Source: Cunninghamia lanceolata | Lineage: Eukaryota > Streptophyta > Pinopsida > Cupressales > Cupressaceae | Assembly (NCBI GenBank): GCA_027924645.1 | Contig: BSBN01000140.1 | Span: forward strand, 5,834,501-5,898,500 | Direction: 5' to 3' | Length of the DNA stretch: 64,000 nt | Shown: piece after piece, positions 47,937-58,980 of the stretch | Position numbering within the stretch: position 1 is the stretch's first letter | Layout of the letters: each line of letters begins with the position of its first letter | The notes under the pieces: model-generated | Databases searched by the model: none | Told to the model about the DNA's origin: nothing | The model's input: only the letters and a program-made list of their open reading frames with translations | Program-made: the position numbers and the translations under genes

Positions 47937-47949
47937 CTTTGATACCAAA
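47937..47949 (-). other. Copia B primer-binding site
   Basis: Plus-strand ctttgataccaaa, reading tttggtatcaaag on the minus strand directly after the 5' LTR. Complementary to the 3' end of initiator tRNA-Met. Confidence 0.85.
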
Positions 47950-48837
47950 TGTTAGAAATGAAGACAACTACTTCAATAGAAATTTGATTCAATTAAGTTT
48001 AATGATCTTTAACTAATGTTTTATAGAATGGATATTGCATCAAAATAGAAAACCCACTATAGAGAAAATATCAAGCATGAAAAACTGAACATAATGACAC
48101 AATGTTTATGTGGAGAAAACCCTTTCGGGTAAAAAACTCTACTAGGAATGAGGCACAAGTTTGTATTAATCTGCAAAAGATTGTATAATACATAAACTAC
48201 ACAACTCTCTCCACCAGTCTTTAATCTGACAGCATTCCTGCAGCATCTGAGTACCTGTAAATCTATATGCTACAACAATTACATGAAAAACTCCTTATAA
48301 AAGTACCCTCACACTAATCTAGGTGTTCACTTTCACTCTCTTGAGAATCCCCCAACATGCAAACATTAAATGTCATCATACATACATTCTCCACTTGTCA
48401 AAAGATGCACATGTAAAGTTGGGTGCCGAAGGTCACAAATAGAATCTTACAACATCTTATGACATGTCATAACCATCATAAATACCGCCAAAGAGTATCT
48501 TCCCAAGATGGGCGCCTAGGCCTAAACATAGCAACTTACAACTAATGAATATCTGTCATGGTGTCATAGATTCTTTACATACACCCACCAAACATTATGA
48601 TGTGTGTCATATATTCTAAAAATATCAGATTCTCTCAAGGTGGTGCCTACACTCATTTACTCATGAGTTTTACAATTGGCAACTATAAATGTCACTCCTT
48701 AGACCTCCAATGAATCCAGAATTATCACTGCCTGTGACACAACCTCATTCCCTTATGGGTAATTACAAATTACAAATAATAAATGAAATAAATACAAGAT
48801 TAGGAATTTACAAGGTTAAGTGCACCTTATCCCGACA
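47950..48837 (-). repeat. Copia B 5' LTR (right)
   Basis: Plus-strand tgttagaaatgaaga to ccttatcccgaca, followed by the target duplication catgt. About 888 bp. Confidence 0.88.
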
Positions 48838-48842
48838 CATGT

Positions 48843-50053
48843 CAAACTATAAAGAGAGATGTGAATTAAGCTCTCTGATCATATCCTTATTTTTACTAAT
48901 AAACAACATGTCCTTAACATATAAAAAGATCAATAAAATAATCATAAAACTCCTTAAAGTAAACACAATAATCATATTTTTCTCTCACATATCCCAACAT
49001 CAAAACATATGTATCAAATTTGTGATACCACATCTAGAGTTACTACTTTAAGCCATCAGAAGACTTCCTTAATCAAATTAAGTTTTGTAATACAAGAGAG
49101 AATCTCACCAATATGTATTGCCTCCACCAAGGAATAACTTTTGACCATGAATCATGCTTTATTTTTTAATTTTACATAAGAACTTCTTAAAAATTGATTT
49201 GCATCCTAGATGTTTAATTCTTTGGCTAGTTGAATTGATTCCTAAGTCTTTTTCTTCTTCAAGGACATTATCTCCTCATTTATGGCTTTCTTCTAGGACT
49301 TACATTCTTTTGACTTGACTACCTCCTTCATAGAACTTGCAGATTCATCATTACTAGAAGATAATGCAAAAATACCTATCATTTTCTCTTCTTTATTGAG
49401 TAGATTTTCTCAAGAGTAGAGTGTCAGATTCTTCTTCCTCTTTTGTATCCTCCTCTTGAGCACATTCCTCTACAAGTTCCTCATGAATTTTGCATTCATC
49501 CTCGTATACAATTTCCTTAGTCTTTACTACTAACAACAAATTATTTTACTCTTCATCTCTTTGTTCCTCAAAAGGGCATGATTATATCTTTGAAGATCAA
49601 ATTATGACTATATACCATGTTTTCTATCTTAGAATTCTAAAGGTTGTATGCTTTCACATTTTTACCATAATTGATGAAGATACATTTCTCATATTTAAAG
49701 CCCAACTTAGACCTATTCTCCTTTGAAATATGCATGCATACATTAGAACCAAACACTATAAGATATTGAAGGGAGGGATTCTTGTTTATCCATACCTCTT
49801 CTAAGGTTTTATCAACTAGAGATGATGTAGGAGATCAATTTAATTAGATGCGAAACAATTTTAATTTCCTTAGCCTAGAAATTCTCCTCTAATCCACTAC
49901 CACTGAGTATACTCCTAGCCCTTTCCACCAACATCATGTTCATCATTTCTATAAGTCTTGTATTGAAGGGTATATGGAGTTCTCTTTTGTCTAACTATCC
50001 CATTATCCTTCAAATACTCGTCAAACTATGTTAAATGTAATTCTCCTCCATTG
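48843..50053 (-). pseudogene. Copia D remnant: integrase to RT
   Basis: Older minus-strand copia element into which B inserted. At its left edge the minus strand reads MIRELNSHLSL then FDM, continuing into KGLEATK on the other side of B. Near 49,000-49,060 is a SSRCGITNLIHMF-type RT segment. At 49,900-50,050 integrase blocks appear (RIDNGGELHL, DEYLKDNGIVRQKRTPYTLQ). Coding homology stops abruptly at about 50,053; gag, protease and LTRs are not found. Confidence 0.7.
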
Positions 50054-50090
50054 TCTATTCTTGAAAGGAAAATAAGAGAGATAGAAAGTT

Positions 50091-50478
50091 ATTTTCAAGT
50101 GTGTATGTAATCTAGTGAAAATTGAGACTTTTCAACCTAATCTTACCCAAATAAAAAAAAGATTAGAGTTGAGACTAACTAAAGATAAGAGATTTATCCT
50201 AGAGACAACAAATTGAAAATAGAAATGTGATAAGGCAAGGAGAAATGAAAATAGGATACATAGACAAATGCACTAAAAATTGATATTTTCAAGTGTGTAT
50301 GTAATCTAGTGAAAATTGAGACTTTTCAACCTAATCTTACCCAAATAAAAAAAGATTAGAGTTGAGACTAACTAAAGATAAGAGATTGATCCTAGAGACA
50401 AAAAATTGAAAATAGAAACGTGATAAGGCAAGGAGAAATGAAAATAGGATACATAGACAAATGCACTAAAAATTGATG
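50091..50478. repeat. Tandem duplication, two copies of about 194 bp
   Basis: Copy 1 starts at 50,091 (attttcaagtgtgtatgtaa) and copy 2 at 50,285. They are nearly identical (a run of a differs by one; atttatcc/attgatcc; acaacaaattg/acaaaaaattg; aaatg/aaacg), so the duplication is recent. It directly adjoins the broken end of copia D. Confidence 0.92.
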
Positions 50479-51864
50479 AAAGAAAAACTCAAAATATATT
50501 TTGAATGACCCCAATAATATACAAACCAAATTTACAAACTTTAAGAGGTAGGGCCAAATGAATCAGGTGCAAGAATATTGACCTAGTGGCGGCACAATTG
50601 ACCCTTGTTAGAATCTTCTAAAATTTTCAAGAAAAGATGATATAATGATAGGAAAGCCTTTCCAAGTTGTTCTATATTCTTGTGATAGACATAAATAGTG
50701 GAATAAAAGAGAAACTATTGTCTAAAACTAGAATAAAAGGGGAAATAGAAACAAAAAATTAAAACCCTAACACCTAATAAAAATTAATGAATTAGAAGGG
50801 TAGGTTAGAAATGTTAGAAAGAATATGCTTGTGAAATCTAGACATTGTTGGAGCTAATTTTAGGTAGGTTCAATTGTGTAGAGCACATGAATTTTGACAA
50901 AATCGACTCTATGTCAAAAATGACTAAAAACTTTAAGGAACCTTTATCTCAAGATTCTAAGCACTTTCCATGACTACAACTCCTCTTAGAAATGCCAATA
51001 TTTTAATATTTTCTTTTCATGTATGAAATTGAAATTTCTTTCTTTAACATGTGTGTAAACAAAAAAGTAAGAAATTATTATACCTTTTAAATTATTTCTT
51101 TCCTACAAAATTATTGAGAATCTCTTACATTATCACATCATCAATTCTTCAAAACTAAATATTTCATGTTTTGTTTGAAATAGTACTTAACCAAAAAAAA
51201 TAAAAATATCTATGTCTATCATGTATTTAATAGTAGTAATACTAAACTACATAGATAATTACTCACATAGATAATTACTCATATAGTACTCTAATTTAAT
51301 TAATACGCATAAAAAGAAGAATTATAAAACCTTTTAAGAGCATAACACATGAAGAGGAAGATATACAACTAAAATGAACTAGGAAAATGTATGTATGTAG
51401 ATTTTTTTTAAAATAGAAAAAGTAAGCCTGACAATTTTCCCCATTGGGAAAAGTGAGCAACCTGAACAAGCAGCTGCTTGACATCTTTAATTATTGAAAA
51501 CATTTACAAATTGTCTTGGGAATGAGATAAATGAGAGTATAGAAATGGTCTAACCAAGACGCTAACAGGACGGGTTGCAAAATTCCATATGACAAGTTGC
51601 AAGGAGTGATATATGAAGGTGAAGCTTGATTCCGTGGCATTGTTTTTTATAACAAGTACCCGTCAATTGCTAGGGTTGTTCAACACAAAAGCAAGAGAAA
51701 CATCGTACTGAATACATATTTACTAAGTACTTACCACTGTCTTACAAACCTGATTATACGATGTTCTCCGTGATGTAATAGAAAACAATGCTCAATTTAG
51801 TACTAAGTGCTTAACTTATTTTTATATTTCATTTTAATTTTTTTTTTAATAAAATATTGCACAG
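50479..51864. other. Intron 3, 3' part
   Basis: AT-rich sequence without recognised elements, ending in a long t-rich tract and the acceptor attgcacag of exon 4. A short repeat catagataattactca occurs twice at 51,250-51,280. Confidence 0.5.
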
Positions 51865-52059
51865 GATGCATCTAGTGTGGCACAAACCTCTCCAATTACC
51901 AGAGATGAAAGCCAGCGGGCTGCTCAATCAACTCCTGAAAGCAGTGTTCCACAAGATCAGCCACTAAATGCAGGTGTTGCAGCAATTAATGTTGCTGCTA
52001 CTCAAACCGCACTGTCACAGGATGGGAATCAGAAACAAGCCGACACTTACATTGAACGA
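51865..52059 (+). CDS. NLR-like gene, exon 4 (disordered linker)
   Basis: 65 codons, phase 0 at both ends, acceptor aaaatattgcacag and donor gaacga|gtatgt. It encodes a Gln/Ser/Thr/Ala-rich, probably unstructured segment (DASSVAQTSPITRDESQRAA ... QADTYIER) with no LRR character. In the receptor it would separate the linker of exon 3 from the LRR of exon 5. Use of this exon could be alternative, since skipping it keeps the frame. Confidence 0.6.
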
Positions 52060-52302
52060 GTATGTAAATTTATGTAACATTTCAGAATAACTGAGTCACT
52101 ATTTTTTTTATCTCATGCGGTCGACCTTATATTATGCTTTTAATGAGAAATAATTTGAAGTCCTATAATGTATCATAAGCCTTGCACTTGGTTTTGAGCG
52201 GATTTAGGTTCTAAATAGTTTATTTTGTTATGGGTATTACTAGAATTAGAAGAGGTAAAATTGAGTCGAGATGAACTCATACATGATGGTTTAATTGCAT
52301 AG

Positions 52303-53433
52303 GAGGTGAACTATTCAATTGAAGACGAGCTAAAGGATTTGAGAGTACCAGTGAGAAGGTCAAATTTAGATATAAAAATATTAAAATTGAAAACTTTTCG
52401 TATCTTGGGCACATCGAGCTCCGATGTCTCTAATCCTTTTACCAAGCTAAAAGAGTTGTCCATGATTATATGGAGTGGGATTGGCTTCCCACAACGTTTG
52501 TCTCAGTTGTATTTTCTACAAAAGCTGGATCTACACGACTGCAATTACCTTCAAGACTTGCCTGACTCATTTACTAACCTTCGATGTTTGACAAAGCTGG
52601 ATCTAGCTTACTGTCAGTCATTGAGGCGACTTCCGGAAAAATTTGGTGAGCTTCAATCTTTAGAAGAATTGATTTTGACTTATTGTCTAGCACTGGATCA
52701 ACTACCGGCTAGTTTTATCTGGTTGGCTAGTCTGAAGAAGGCTACATTTTCACATTGCTATGCTTTGGAGAGGCTCCCTCCCATGTTTCAACAATTGGCT
52801 TCACTTCAAGAAGTTGATTTCTCATTTTGCAAGAAATTAGAACTGCTTCCAACTAATTTTCACCAGCTTTCATCGTTGAAGCTTTTCAACATAGAAGGAT
52901 GCAACAATCTGGGAAAACTGCCAGATACTTTTGCAGAAACCCTCCTGAATTCAGAGTCAGTGGCTTTAAAGCTTTGTGGATGCTCACGTTTGACCCAACT
53001 GCCAGAAAACTTTTGTGAGAATAACCAGATTGAAGATCTATCATTGGCTGATTGCACAAAGTTAGAGAAGCTTCCCAGCGAAATTGGTGAATTGAAGCGG
53101 TTGAGAAAACTGAATTTGTCTAGATGTAAAAATCTGGTTGAGCTTACAGAAACATTCAGGGACCTTTCATGCCTTGAAGTATTAAATTTAAGCTCATGTG
53201 GAAAACTGTCGGCCTTGTGTAAGGGATTCAAGCGGCTTAAGGCATTAAAAGATCTGAACCTCTCCGACTGCCCTGTTTTGGAAGGCAAGTGGATGCTAGA
53301 ACTGAAAAAAATCCAGAGCTTGAGACTTGTTGACATTAGTGGAAGCGAAAAGCTGAAAGAACGATGGCTCCATTTATCGATGGCATACAGAAAGATGTGT
53401 CATTTCATAGTACTGACAGAACCAATTGACCAG
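52303..53433 (+). CDS. NLR-like gene, exon 5 (leucine-rich repeats)
   Basis: 377 codons between acceptor tttaattgcatag and donor gaccag|gtatat, phase 0 at both ends. After a short lead (EVNYSIEDELKDLRVPVRRS) it carries about 12 LRRs of 24 residues of the TNL/plant type L..L.L..C..L..LP..F..L, for example LTKLDLAYCQSLRRLPEKFG and LRKLNLSRCKNLVELTETFR. The LRR domain of plant NLRs senses ligands and holds the NB-ARC in check. The reading frame is fully open and the leucine and cysteine scaffold is regular, so the domain has been under selection until recently. Taken alone it could also be called an LRR gene, but phases and order link it to exons 1-3. Confidence 0.85.
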
Positions 53434-53937
53434 GTATATTTCCGTTTCAAATACTTTTTAAATATTTACTAAGGTGAAATCAATAGGTATCGAGTTATTT
53501 TTAACATGCTTTTAAAATGGCTGAAATACACATTAAAGGAAAGTGACTCTGAATAAGGATTGTACCTGCAAATCTTGGATCGATTTTTGAATTATAATTA
53601 TTAAAAAATAAATGGGATTTGTATATGAGTCTTTTTAGCGTATGAACTAAATTTAAAAATGGATATAATTGTTAGCTATCATAAATACAATAAATGAAGC
53701 ATAAATCGATTTCGACCTGTGAGGCATCAAATGAATATAAAAAATGCTCAAAAAAATTCTTACTTTTTAAAATAATACGGATATAAAGAATGATGGCTAA
53801 ATTTATGACTCGAAAGGAAAAAAAAAATGTTGCGTCGTGAGAATTGACATGTTGAGACAAAGATGTGACTTTCGGGTTTATAAACGAACTGAGAAAGAAT
53901 AGTTTTGTTTAATGTCAGATTTGAAATTTATCCGCAG

Positions 53938-53985
53938 GAAGGTGTATCGAGGGTATCTCATTTTGCCGTTTTATTTTTACGGTGA
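53938..53985 (+). CDS. NLR-like gene, probable last exon
   Basis: After acceptor atttatccgcag the frame continues EGVSRVSHFAVLFLR and stops at TGA 53,983-53,985, giving about 966 codons in total. The intron before it is 504 bp. The exon is short and has no family signature, so the true C terminus could instead lie in exon 5 read-through (stop at about 53,472) or in another exon. Confidence 0.45.
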   Translation, partial: EGVSRVSHFAVLFLR

Positions 53986-54372
53986 CATTTTTTCTAGATA
54001 AACCTGACTTAAGATTAAAAATATTAAAAATTCAGTGAAAATTCGAGTCCAATCATACTGTTTTATGAGGAATGAGATATGGTATTGGATGTGTCCGTAA
54101 AACAAGTTAGTGACATGTATCATTCTCGAGCCTTATTATAACCTATTATAACGGGGTTATCATGGAACTGAAGAGCTATTAAAGTTAGTTAAAATTGATA
54201 AATCATATAGAAATATTTACGCTTATTTTCACGATAAGACGCAGTTAGGTTCTTTGGCATGAAATACAGACTTTTTGAATGAAAATTTTGTGTTGACTGT
54301 TAATTTTTTATTTTTGGGACAATTTTTGAGGTTTTAAACTAAGAATTTTCCACTTCAGCTACGGTCTAAATC

Positions 54373-54378
54373 AATAAA
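54373..54378 (+). terminator. Candidate poly(A) signal of the NLR-like gene
   Basis: AATAAA about 390 bp after the proposed stop codon, the first perfect hexamer I noticed downstream of it. Confidence 0.3.
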
Positions 54379-54429
54379 AGAGTCTGCATGCCGTTAATTT
54401 TCAAGTGCATATATATGGATAAGCTTGAG

Positions 54430-54790
54430 CTAAGACACTAGATTTACCATTATACCAAAATTTGTAGTCGTTAGTGAACTTTTGAAACTTGCATCTTCAA
54501 CTTGAATGAGTGGTTAGTTACAGGTTCCTAAGGTGATGGTTAGTCCACAAGATCAATTCTCAAAGGTGTAATGGTTAATCACACACCTCCCTTTGACATA
54601 ATTCAGGAGAATCGAATCTAAGGTTCTGATACCAAATGTAGATTTCCATTTCACCAAAACCTGGAGGTGTTAGTGAACTTCCAAATCCGACATCTTCACC
54701 TTGAGTGGGCAGTTAGTCGTAGTTTCCCAAGGTGGCAGTTAGCCTATGACGTCAATTCCCAGAGGTGTGGCAGTCAGTCCAACAAAGATA
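54430..54790. repeat. Diverged tandem duplication
   Basis: Two copies of about 190 bp share the landmarks gttagtgaact, atcttcaacttgagtg-type sequence, ccaaggtggcagttag-type sequence, gatcaattctcaaaggtgt/gtcaattcccagaggtgt. They begin near 54,440 and 54,632. Divergence is high, so the duplication is old. Confidence 0.65.
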
Positions 54791-55910
54791 AGAGAGAATT
54801 CTAACTCTAGCTAACAGTTAGTTATATTTAAACTTCTTATAAAGGCTTGCGCTGAGTAAGGAGAGAATTCTAGCTCTAGCAAACAATTAGGTGTATTTAA
54901 ATTTTTCTTATAGAATACAAAGAAGGTAACATATCTATTGATCAATTGCTTATCATGTTCTATTCATAAGGAGTGGGCCTAAATTAGGTGGTCATTTGTA
55001 CATTTTTGACATAAAATTGAATTGTACACATGATTTTCCAAGTCTATGAAGATGAACTTAGAGAGCTTTTCAATTCAACTATGTATGTTTTTGTTCAATA
55101 AACAAAATATATATTTTATAAAAAAATAGTTGAACTCAGAACTTTTGTAAATCAATAAAATTCAATTAAAAAGTTGAGGAATATTGTATGATATGAAAGT
55201 CAAAATTTTAGGTGCATATATGTATACTTTAATGACAATTTTAAATGGATAAGCATCTTAAAAATTTAACTACAAGGCTAGCTTGACTGTAGATTCTAAA
55301 ATTGAACAAACCATTTAGAATGACTAAAGACAACAACTTGTAGTACAGTAAAATATAAAGAAATCAATGTAAATTTGTCATAATCTAATGTTCAAATCTC
55401 AAAATAACTCGGTATAGATATACAATCCTTAATTGATGGTAATTGGGAATACACCTTCCAAAAAGGCTCATTAACTCCTAGCCAGATTCATGAGCTATTG
55501 AAAATGGATTGTGTTGGACTACTCACAATGGATATTAAAATTATACCATCCTTGACAAATCTTAAACTCCTAGCTTGTGCATACTAACGTAGTTCCACCA
55601 TAGTTCTTGGTCCCATAATCTCTAGAGGTTAATGATATGATATATAGAATACAAATTGTCTATTCATAACCCACCAATTCCACAACTCATCTACCACATA
55701 AACACATGCCAAGAATAGTTTTTGTAACTACCACGAGCTTCTCTACTGCAATCGCCATGTAACTAACCATTCCTTGAAAATTTTGCTAAAAATGGATAGA
55801 AGATGTTGCCATAGAGAAATTGGAAAACTGTCATTGCAATAAAAAATAATGCATTGACATGCTACTAGAAAAGGTATCTTAGCTAATAGTTGAGCAGATG
55901 CAATTATCCA
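54791..55910. other. No gene seen
   Basis: AT-rich intergenic DNA. The phrase agagagaattctaactctagctaacagttag at 54,790 recurs in variant form near 54,860. Confidence 0.4.
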
Positions 55911-55916
55911 ACATAC

Positions 55917-56212
55917 TCCCCCTTGATGCTTAGTGGACTAACAAGATGGTCTTGAAACTTCAAAAAATTGAACTTGCTTCTTTGAACTCCTTGTAATCAA
56001 ACCTAAACCAAGTGAAAAGGAAACAATCACTAGATGTGGACTTTTAGTCATCTAAGCTTCAAAAACACCCCCTTGATGCTTAGTGGACTAACAAGATAGT
56101 CTTGAAACTTAAAAAAATTGAACTTGCTTCTTTGAACTCCTTGTAATCAAACCTAAACCAAGTGAAAAGGAAACAATCACTAGATGTGGATTTTCAGTCA
56201 TCTAAGCTACCT
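55917..56212. repeat. Tandem duplication, two copies of 150 bp
   Basis: Copy 1 from 55,917 and copy 2 from 56,067, both starting ccccttgatgcttagtgg and ending gtcatctaagct. They differ at only a few bases (gatggtc/gatagtc, cttca/cttaa, ggactttt/ggattttc), so the duplication is recent. The ctccccctt start resembles a polypurine-tract complement of a minus-strand LTR element. Confidence 0.9.
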
Positions 56213-57427
56213 CCAAAGTAACTTTTGCAACAACATTTTTATCATCTACAACTTGTACTATTTGAACTTCAATCACCACCATAGTTTTCTCTTCTTCAAT
56301 ACCCTCTAGTATGAGGATTTCCTCTTCCATATTTATATATAAAACCATGTTAGACAAAATAGGGTTATCATTGTCACCTTTCTCTGCTACAACCTTAACC
56401 ACCAATACATCCATGACTTTGGAATGACATGTTTCAATTACAATCACATTCTTTTCTACTTTCATCCCACCTATATGATATTATCCATCATTATTATCAC
56501 ATCTACTACAACTTCTCTATGTTGCATAACCTCCAACCTTTCCATTCTCAAATGGAAGTATGTCATCTACTCAAGGATTTTCTCTCTTTGATATTGCTGC
56601 ATGGATACCCACTCAACTATTCTCTTCATGACCATCCTCATCCTCTTCCTAGAAGACATCTTCACATACAACTCACTCTTGACTCAAAACCCACAATTGG
56701 GATCTAAACGTAAACTACCTCAAGTTGGCGATCTATTTTCAAGCTTCTTTTTCACAACTTGCAACTATGTCTACCAAACTTCTTTTTCACAACTTGCAAA
56801 GGAATCATATGAGATCCTCACACACTCCACCCATCTACAACCACTCCTATGAATGGAATCCATTTCTTCTTCCATTTCTTGCACCCAAACACTATTAGAA
56901 CATACATATTCAAAACATGATTGTTGAAAAATTAACCTATGAAAATAAAGTAAAATTTACTATGTCACGTCTCAATATTTCTTCATATGCTTGACTTGTC
57001 AACATGGTCTTTTTTAAGACCATACACTCCCCCTTCATAAGAAAATAATATCACTTGACACAAAAAAAAAATTTAGTGAGAGGATTATACAACCTATAAG
57101 CCTTATTTTATTCATCACACCAAATTGCAATCATGTATCGTTGTTATAACTTCTCTCCACTATCTACTTTTGTGCTACAACCTTTTACTAATAACATATA
57201 ACAACACAATGACTTCCTTTCAATCATTATTATTTTTAATCATTAGTCACCCAACTCAAACATTCAAACCTTTCTTTCTTTCTTTTTTATTTGACATATG
57301 AACTTTGATGATTGTACAACTTTTTAAACTTATTTGTGACCTTTTACCAATTAGATACACTAATCCATCCATAATTCATATATATAAAATATTTCATAGG
57401 TTGTTTGTTCCACTCTCTATTCCAACA
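56213..57427. other. Probable minus-strand retroelement debris
   Basis: The frame at 56,202-56,465 (minus) is rich in Val, Glu and Asp and has no motif. The strings atactccccctt (55,915) and acactcccccttcataag (57,025) look like polypurine-tract complements. No LTR or pol domain could be recognised. Confidence 0.3.
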
Positions 57428-58421
57428 TGAAGCAAGGCATGTAGAATAGCTTCCTACACGAAACTAATGAGGGGAGAGTTATGCAAATTTTTAATCTTTA
57501 CAGTACCATAGAAGAAGATACATGACATAAATTAAATCAGCAATACCATAACACAAGATGTACATGGGGAAAACCTTTTTAGGCCAAAAACCCCAAACTT
57601 GAAAGCACATCCCAATGTATTATTCAGTAAATATAAGTTATTACAATACAATTACAGAGCCAAGCTCTTCTAGGAGTTCAACATGTAGTATCTGGAGTAA
57701 TTCCAGTAGCATAACAACACCTATAAATCAACTATGCAAACTACTCCAACAAGCACCTTATTTATAAAGAGATACAAGCATGAAGGAAGGTTCTAGAGAA
57801 AGTAATAAGAGATGGGCATCCAAAACCATGTGGTACACTTTCCCAACACATGTTTAATATTCCCTTACACCTCTTACAACCCTCCATACTTGGTCACCAC
57901 AAATTTACCCAAAATAGGTATGACAAATGCTCTTACATCATCATAAAATATGTCATATGAAAACACTTACAATTGTAAGATAATCCATCATTACTAATTA
58001 TTAATAAATTATTCTCACAACTTGTCATATCCCAAACTTGGGTGCCCACTTTCCTATGTAAAGATGTTTAGTGACACTTGTCATATCTGTCATAAGAATC
58101 TCTATTTCTAGCTCTTGCAATGTCATTGAATATGTCATACTCTTACACGTCATAAACTATTATAAAACCTCTTACAACATAAGAGAGATGTCGACACATG
58201 GCAAAGTATTCCTACTACAAAATATGATGCCTACTTCTTCATATGAGGACAAATGTCATCTAGCCAGCTTCCATGTTGGATAACATGTATCACCATGCCA
58301 ACTCCCACAAAGTGACATAATAAAATATCCAAGAATAATTACAAATGCAGGTAAATAATAACAATTAAATAAATAATAATGTTAGTAATTTGCAATGGTT
58401 GAGACACCTTAATTCCTAACA
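57428..58421 (-). repeat. Copia C 3' LTR (left)
   Basis: About 994 bp, plus-strand tgaagcaaggcatg to ttaattcctaaca, homologous to the copia A LTRs in reverse complement. The start lacks four bases (tgaagc instead of tgaaaggaagc). Confidence 0.82.
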
Positions 58422-58429
58422 TTCTCCCA

Positions 58430-58980
58430 CTTGTCAAACACCTTTTAAGATCCAATAGAATGACATGTTTATCTGCTAGGGGCTGAGAGGCCCATAGACT
58501 CTGAACATCATCTAAACTTCTCTGTGCACATAGGTTTGTCAATGAATCTGCAACATTTGTCAAAGTGTTAATTTTCTCCAAATTTACCTTCTCATACTCT
58601 ACCATGTCATGAACAAAATGGTATTGGACATCAATGTGCTTTGTTCTCACATGGAAAGTAGGATTCTTCGCTAGGCATATGACACTCTAATTATCACAAA
58701 AAATAGTGATCATCCCTGCATAAAAACCAATGTACGAACATAATCTCCTAAGCCAAATGGCTTCCTTACAAGCATGAGTTGCTACCATGTACTCTACTTC
58801 TGTAGTGGACAAAGCGATGACAACTTGTCGCTTACTCATCTAGCTAATTGCACCACCAAACATAGTAAAAACATAACCACTGGTTGACCTTCTCCTGTCA
58901 ATATCTCTAGACCAGATTGAATCCACAAATCCATGAATAATCACAGAAAGCTGAGGTCCTCTATAGGATAACCATGATAT
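58430..58980 (-). pseudogene. Copia C RNase H
   Basis: The frame 58,339-58,650 contains RTKHIDVQYHFVHDMVEYEK and VNLEKINTLTNVADSLT, the C-terminal copia RNase H blocks. The N-terminal part (SMFGGAISWMSKRQVVIALS and EVEYMVATHACKEAIWL types) lies at 58,740-58,870 with stops in between. The frame runs on into the LTR. Confidence 0.8.

Larger units (their letters stand above)
42901..48837 (-). mobile_element. Ty1/copia LTR retrotransposon B
   Basis: Minus-strand element of 5,937 bp with LTRs at 42,901-43,829 and 47,950-48,837 and a perfect 5-bp target duplication catgt (42,896-42,900 and 48,838-48,842). The primer-site complement ctttgataccaaa (47,937-47,949) and the polypurine complement ttctcccacttga (43,830 onward) set the orientation. 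It is complete in structure (gag, protease, integrase, RT, RNase H) but stops interrupt the polyprotein. It inserted into RT of the older copia D: the flanks join as FDM/KGLEATK, a conserved copia RT block. Confidence 0.92.
22629..51864 (+). other. Giant intron 3 of the NLR-like gene
   Basis: From the consensus donor gag|gtaagt (22,629) to acceptor aaatattgcacag (ends 51,864), 29,236 bp. Both flanking exons are phase 0, so joining preserves the frame. It contains a LINE, copia elements A, B and D, and two further LTR-type insertions. Sense elements (LINE, copia A) bring plus-strand poly(A)-type signals that could cause premature termination. The two gene halves read as one receptor (NB-ARC and linker before, LRR after), but one spliced transcript is inferred, not shown. 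Confidence 0.65.

Noticed and set aside
50091..50478. CRISPR-like or satellite array
   Set aside because: Only two copies of a 194-bp unit with no spacers; a simple tandem duplication.
52306..53472. LRR frame as a separate single-exon gene
   Set aside because: It begins without an ATG in a normal context, is preceded by a good acceptor, ends in a good donor, and lies in phase with exons that complete an NLR architecture.
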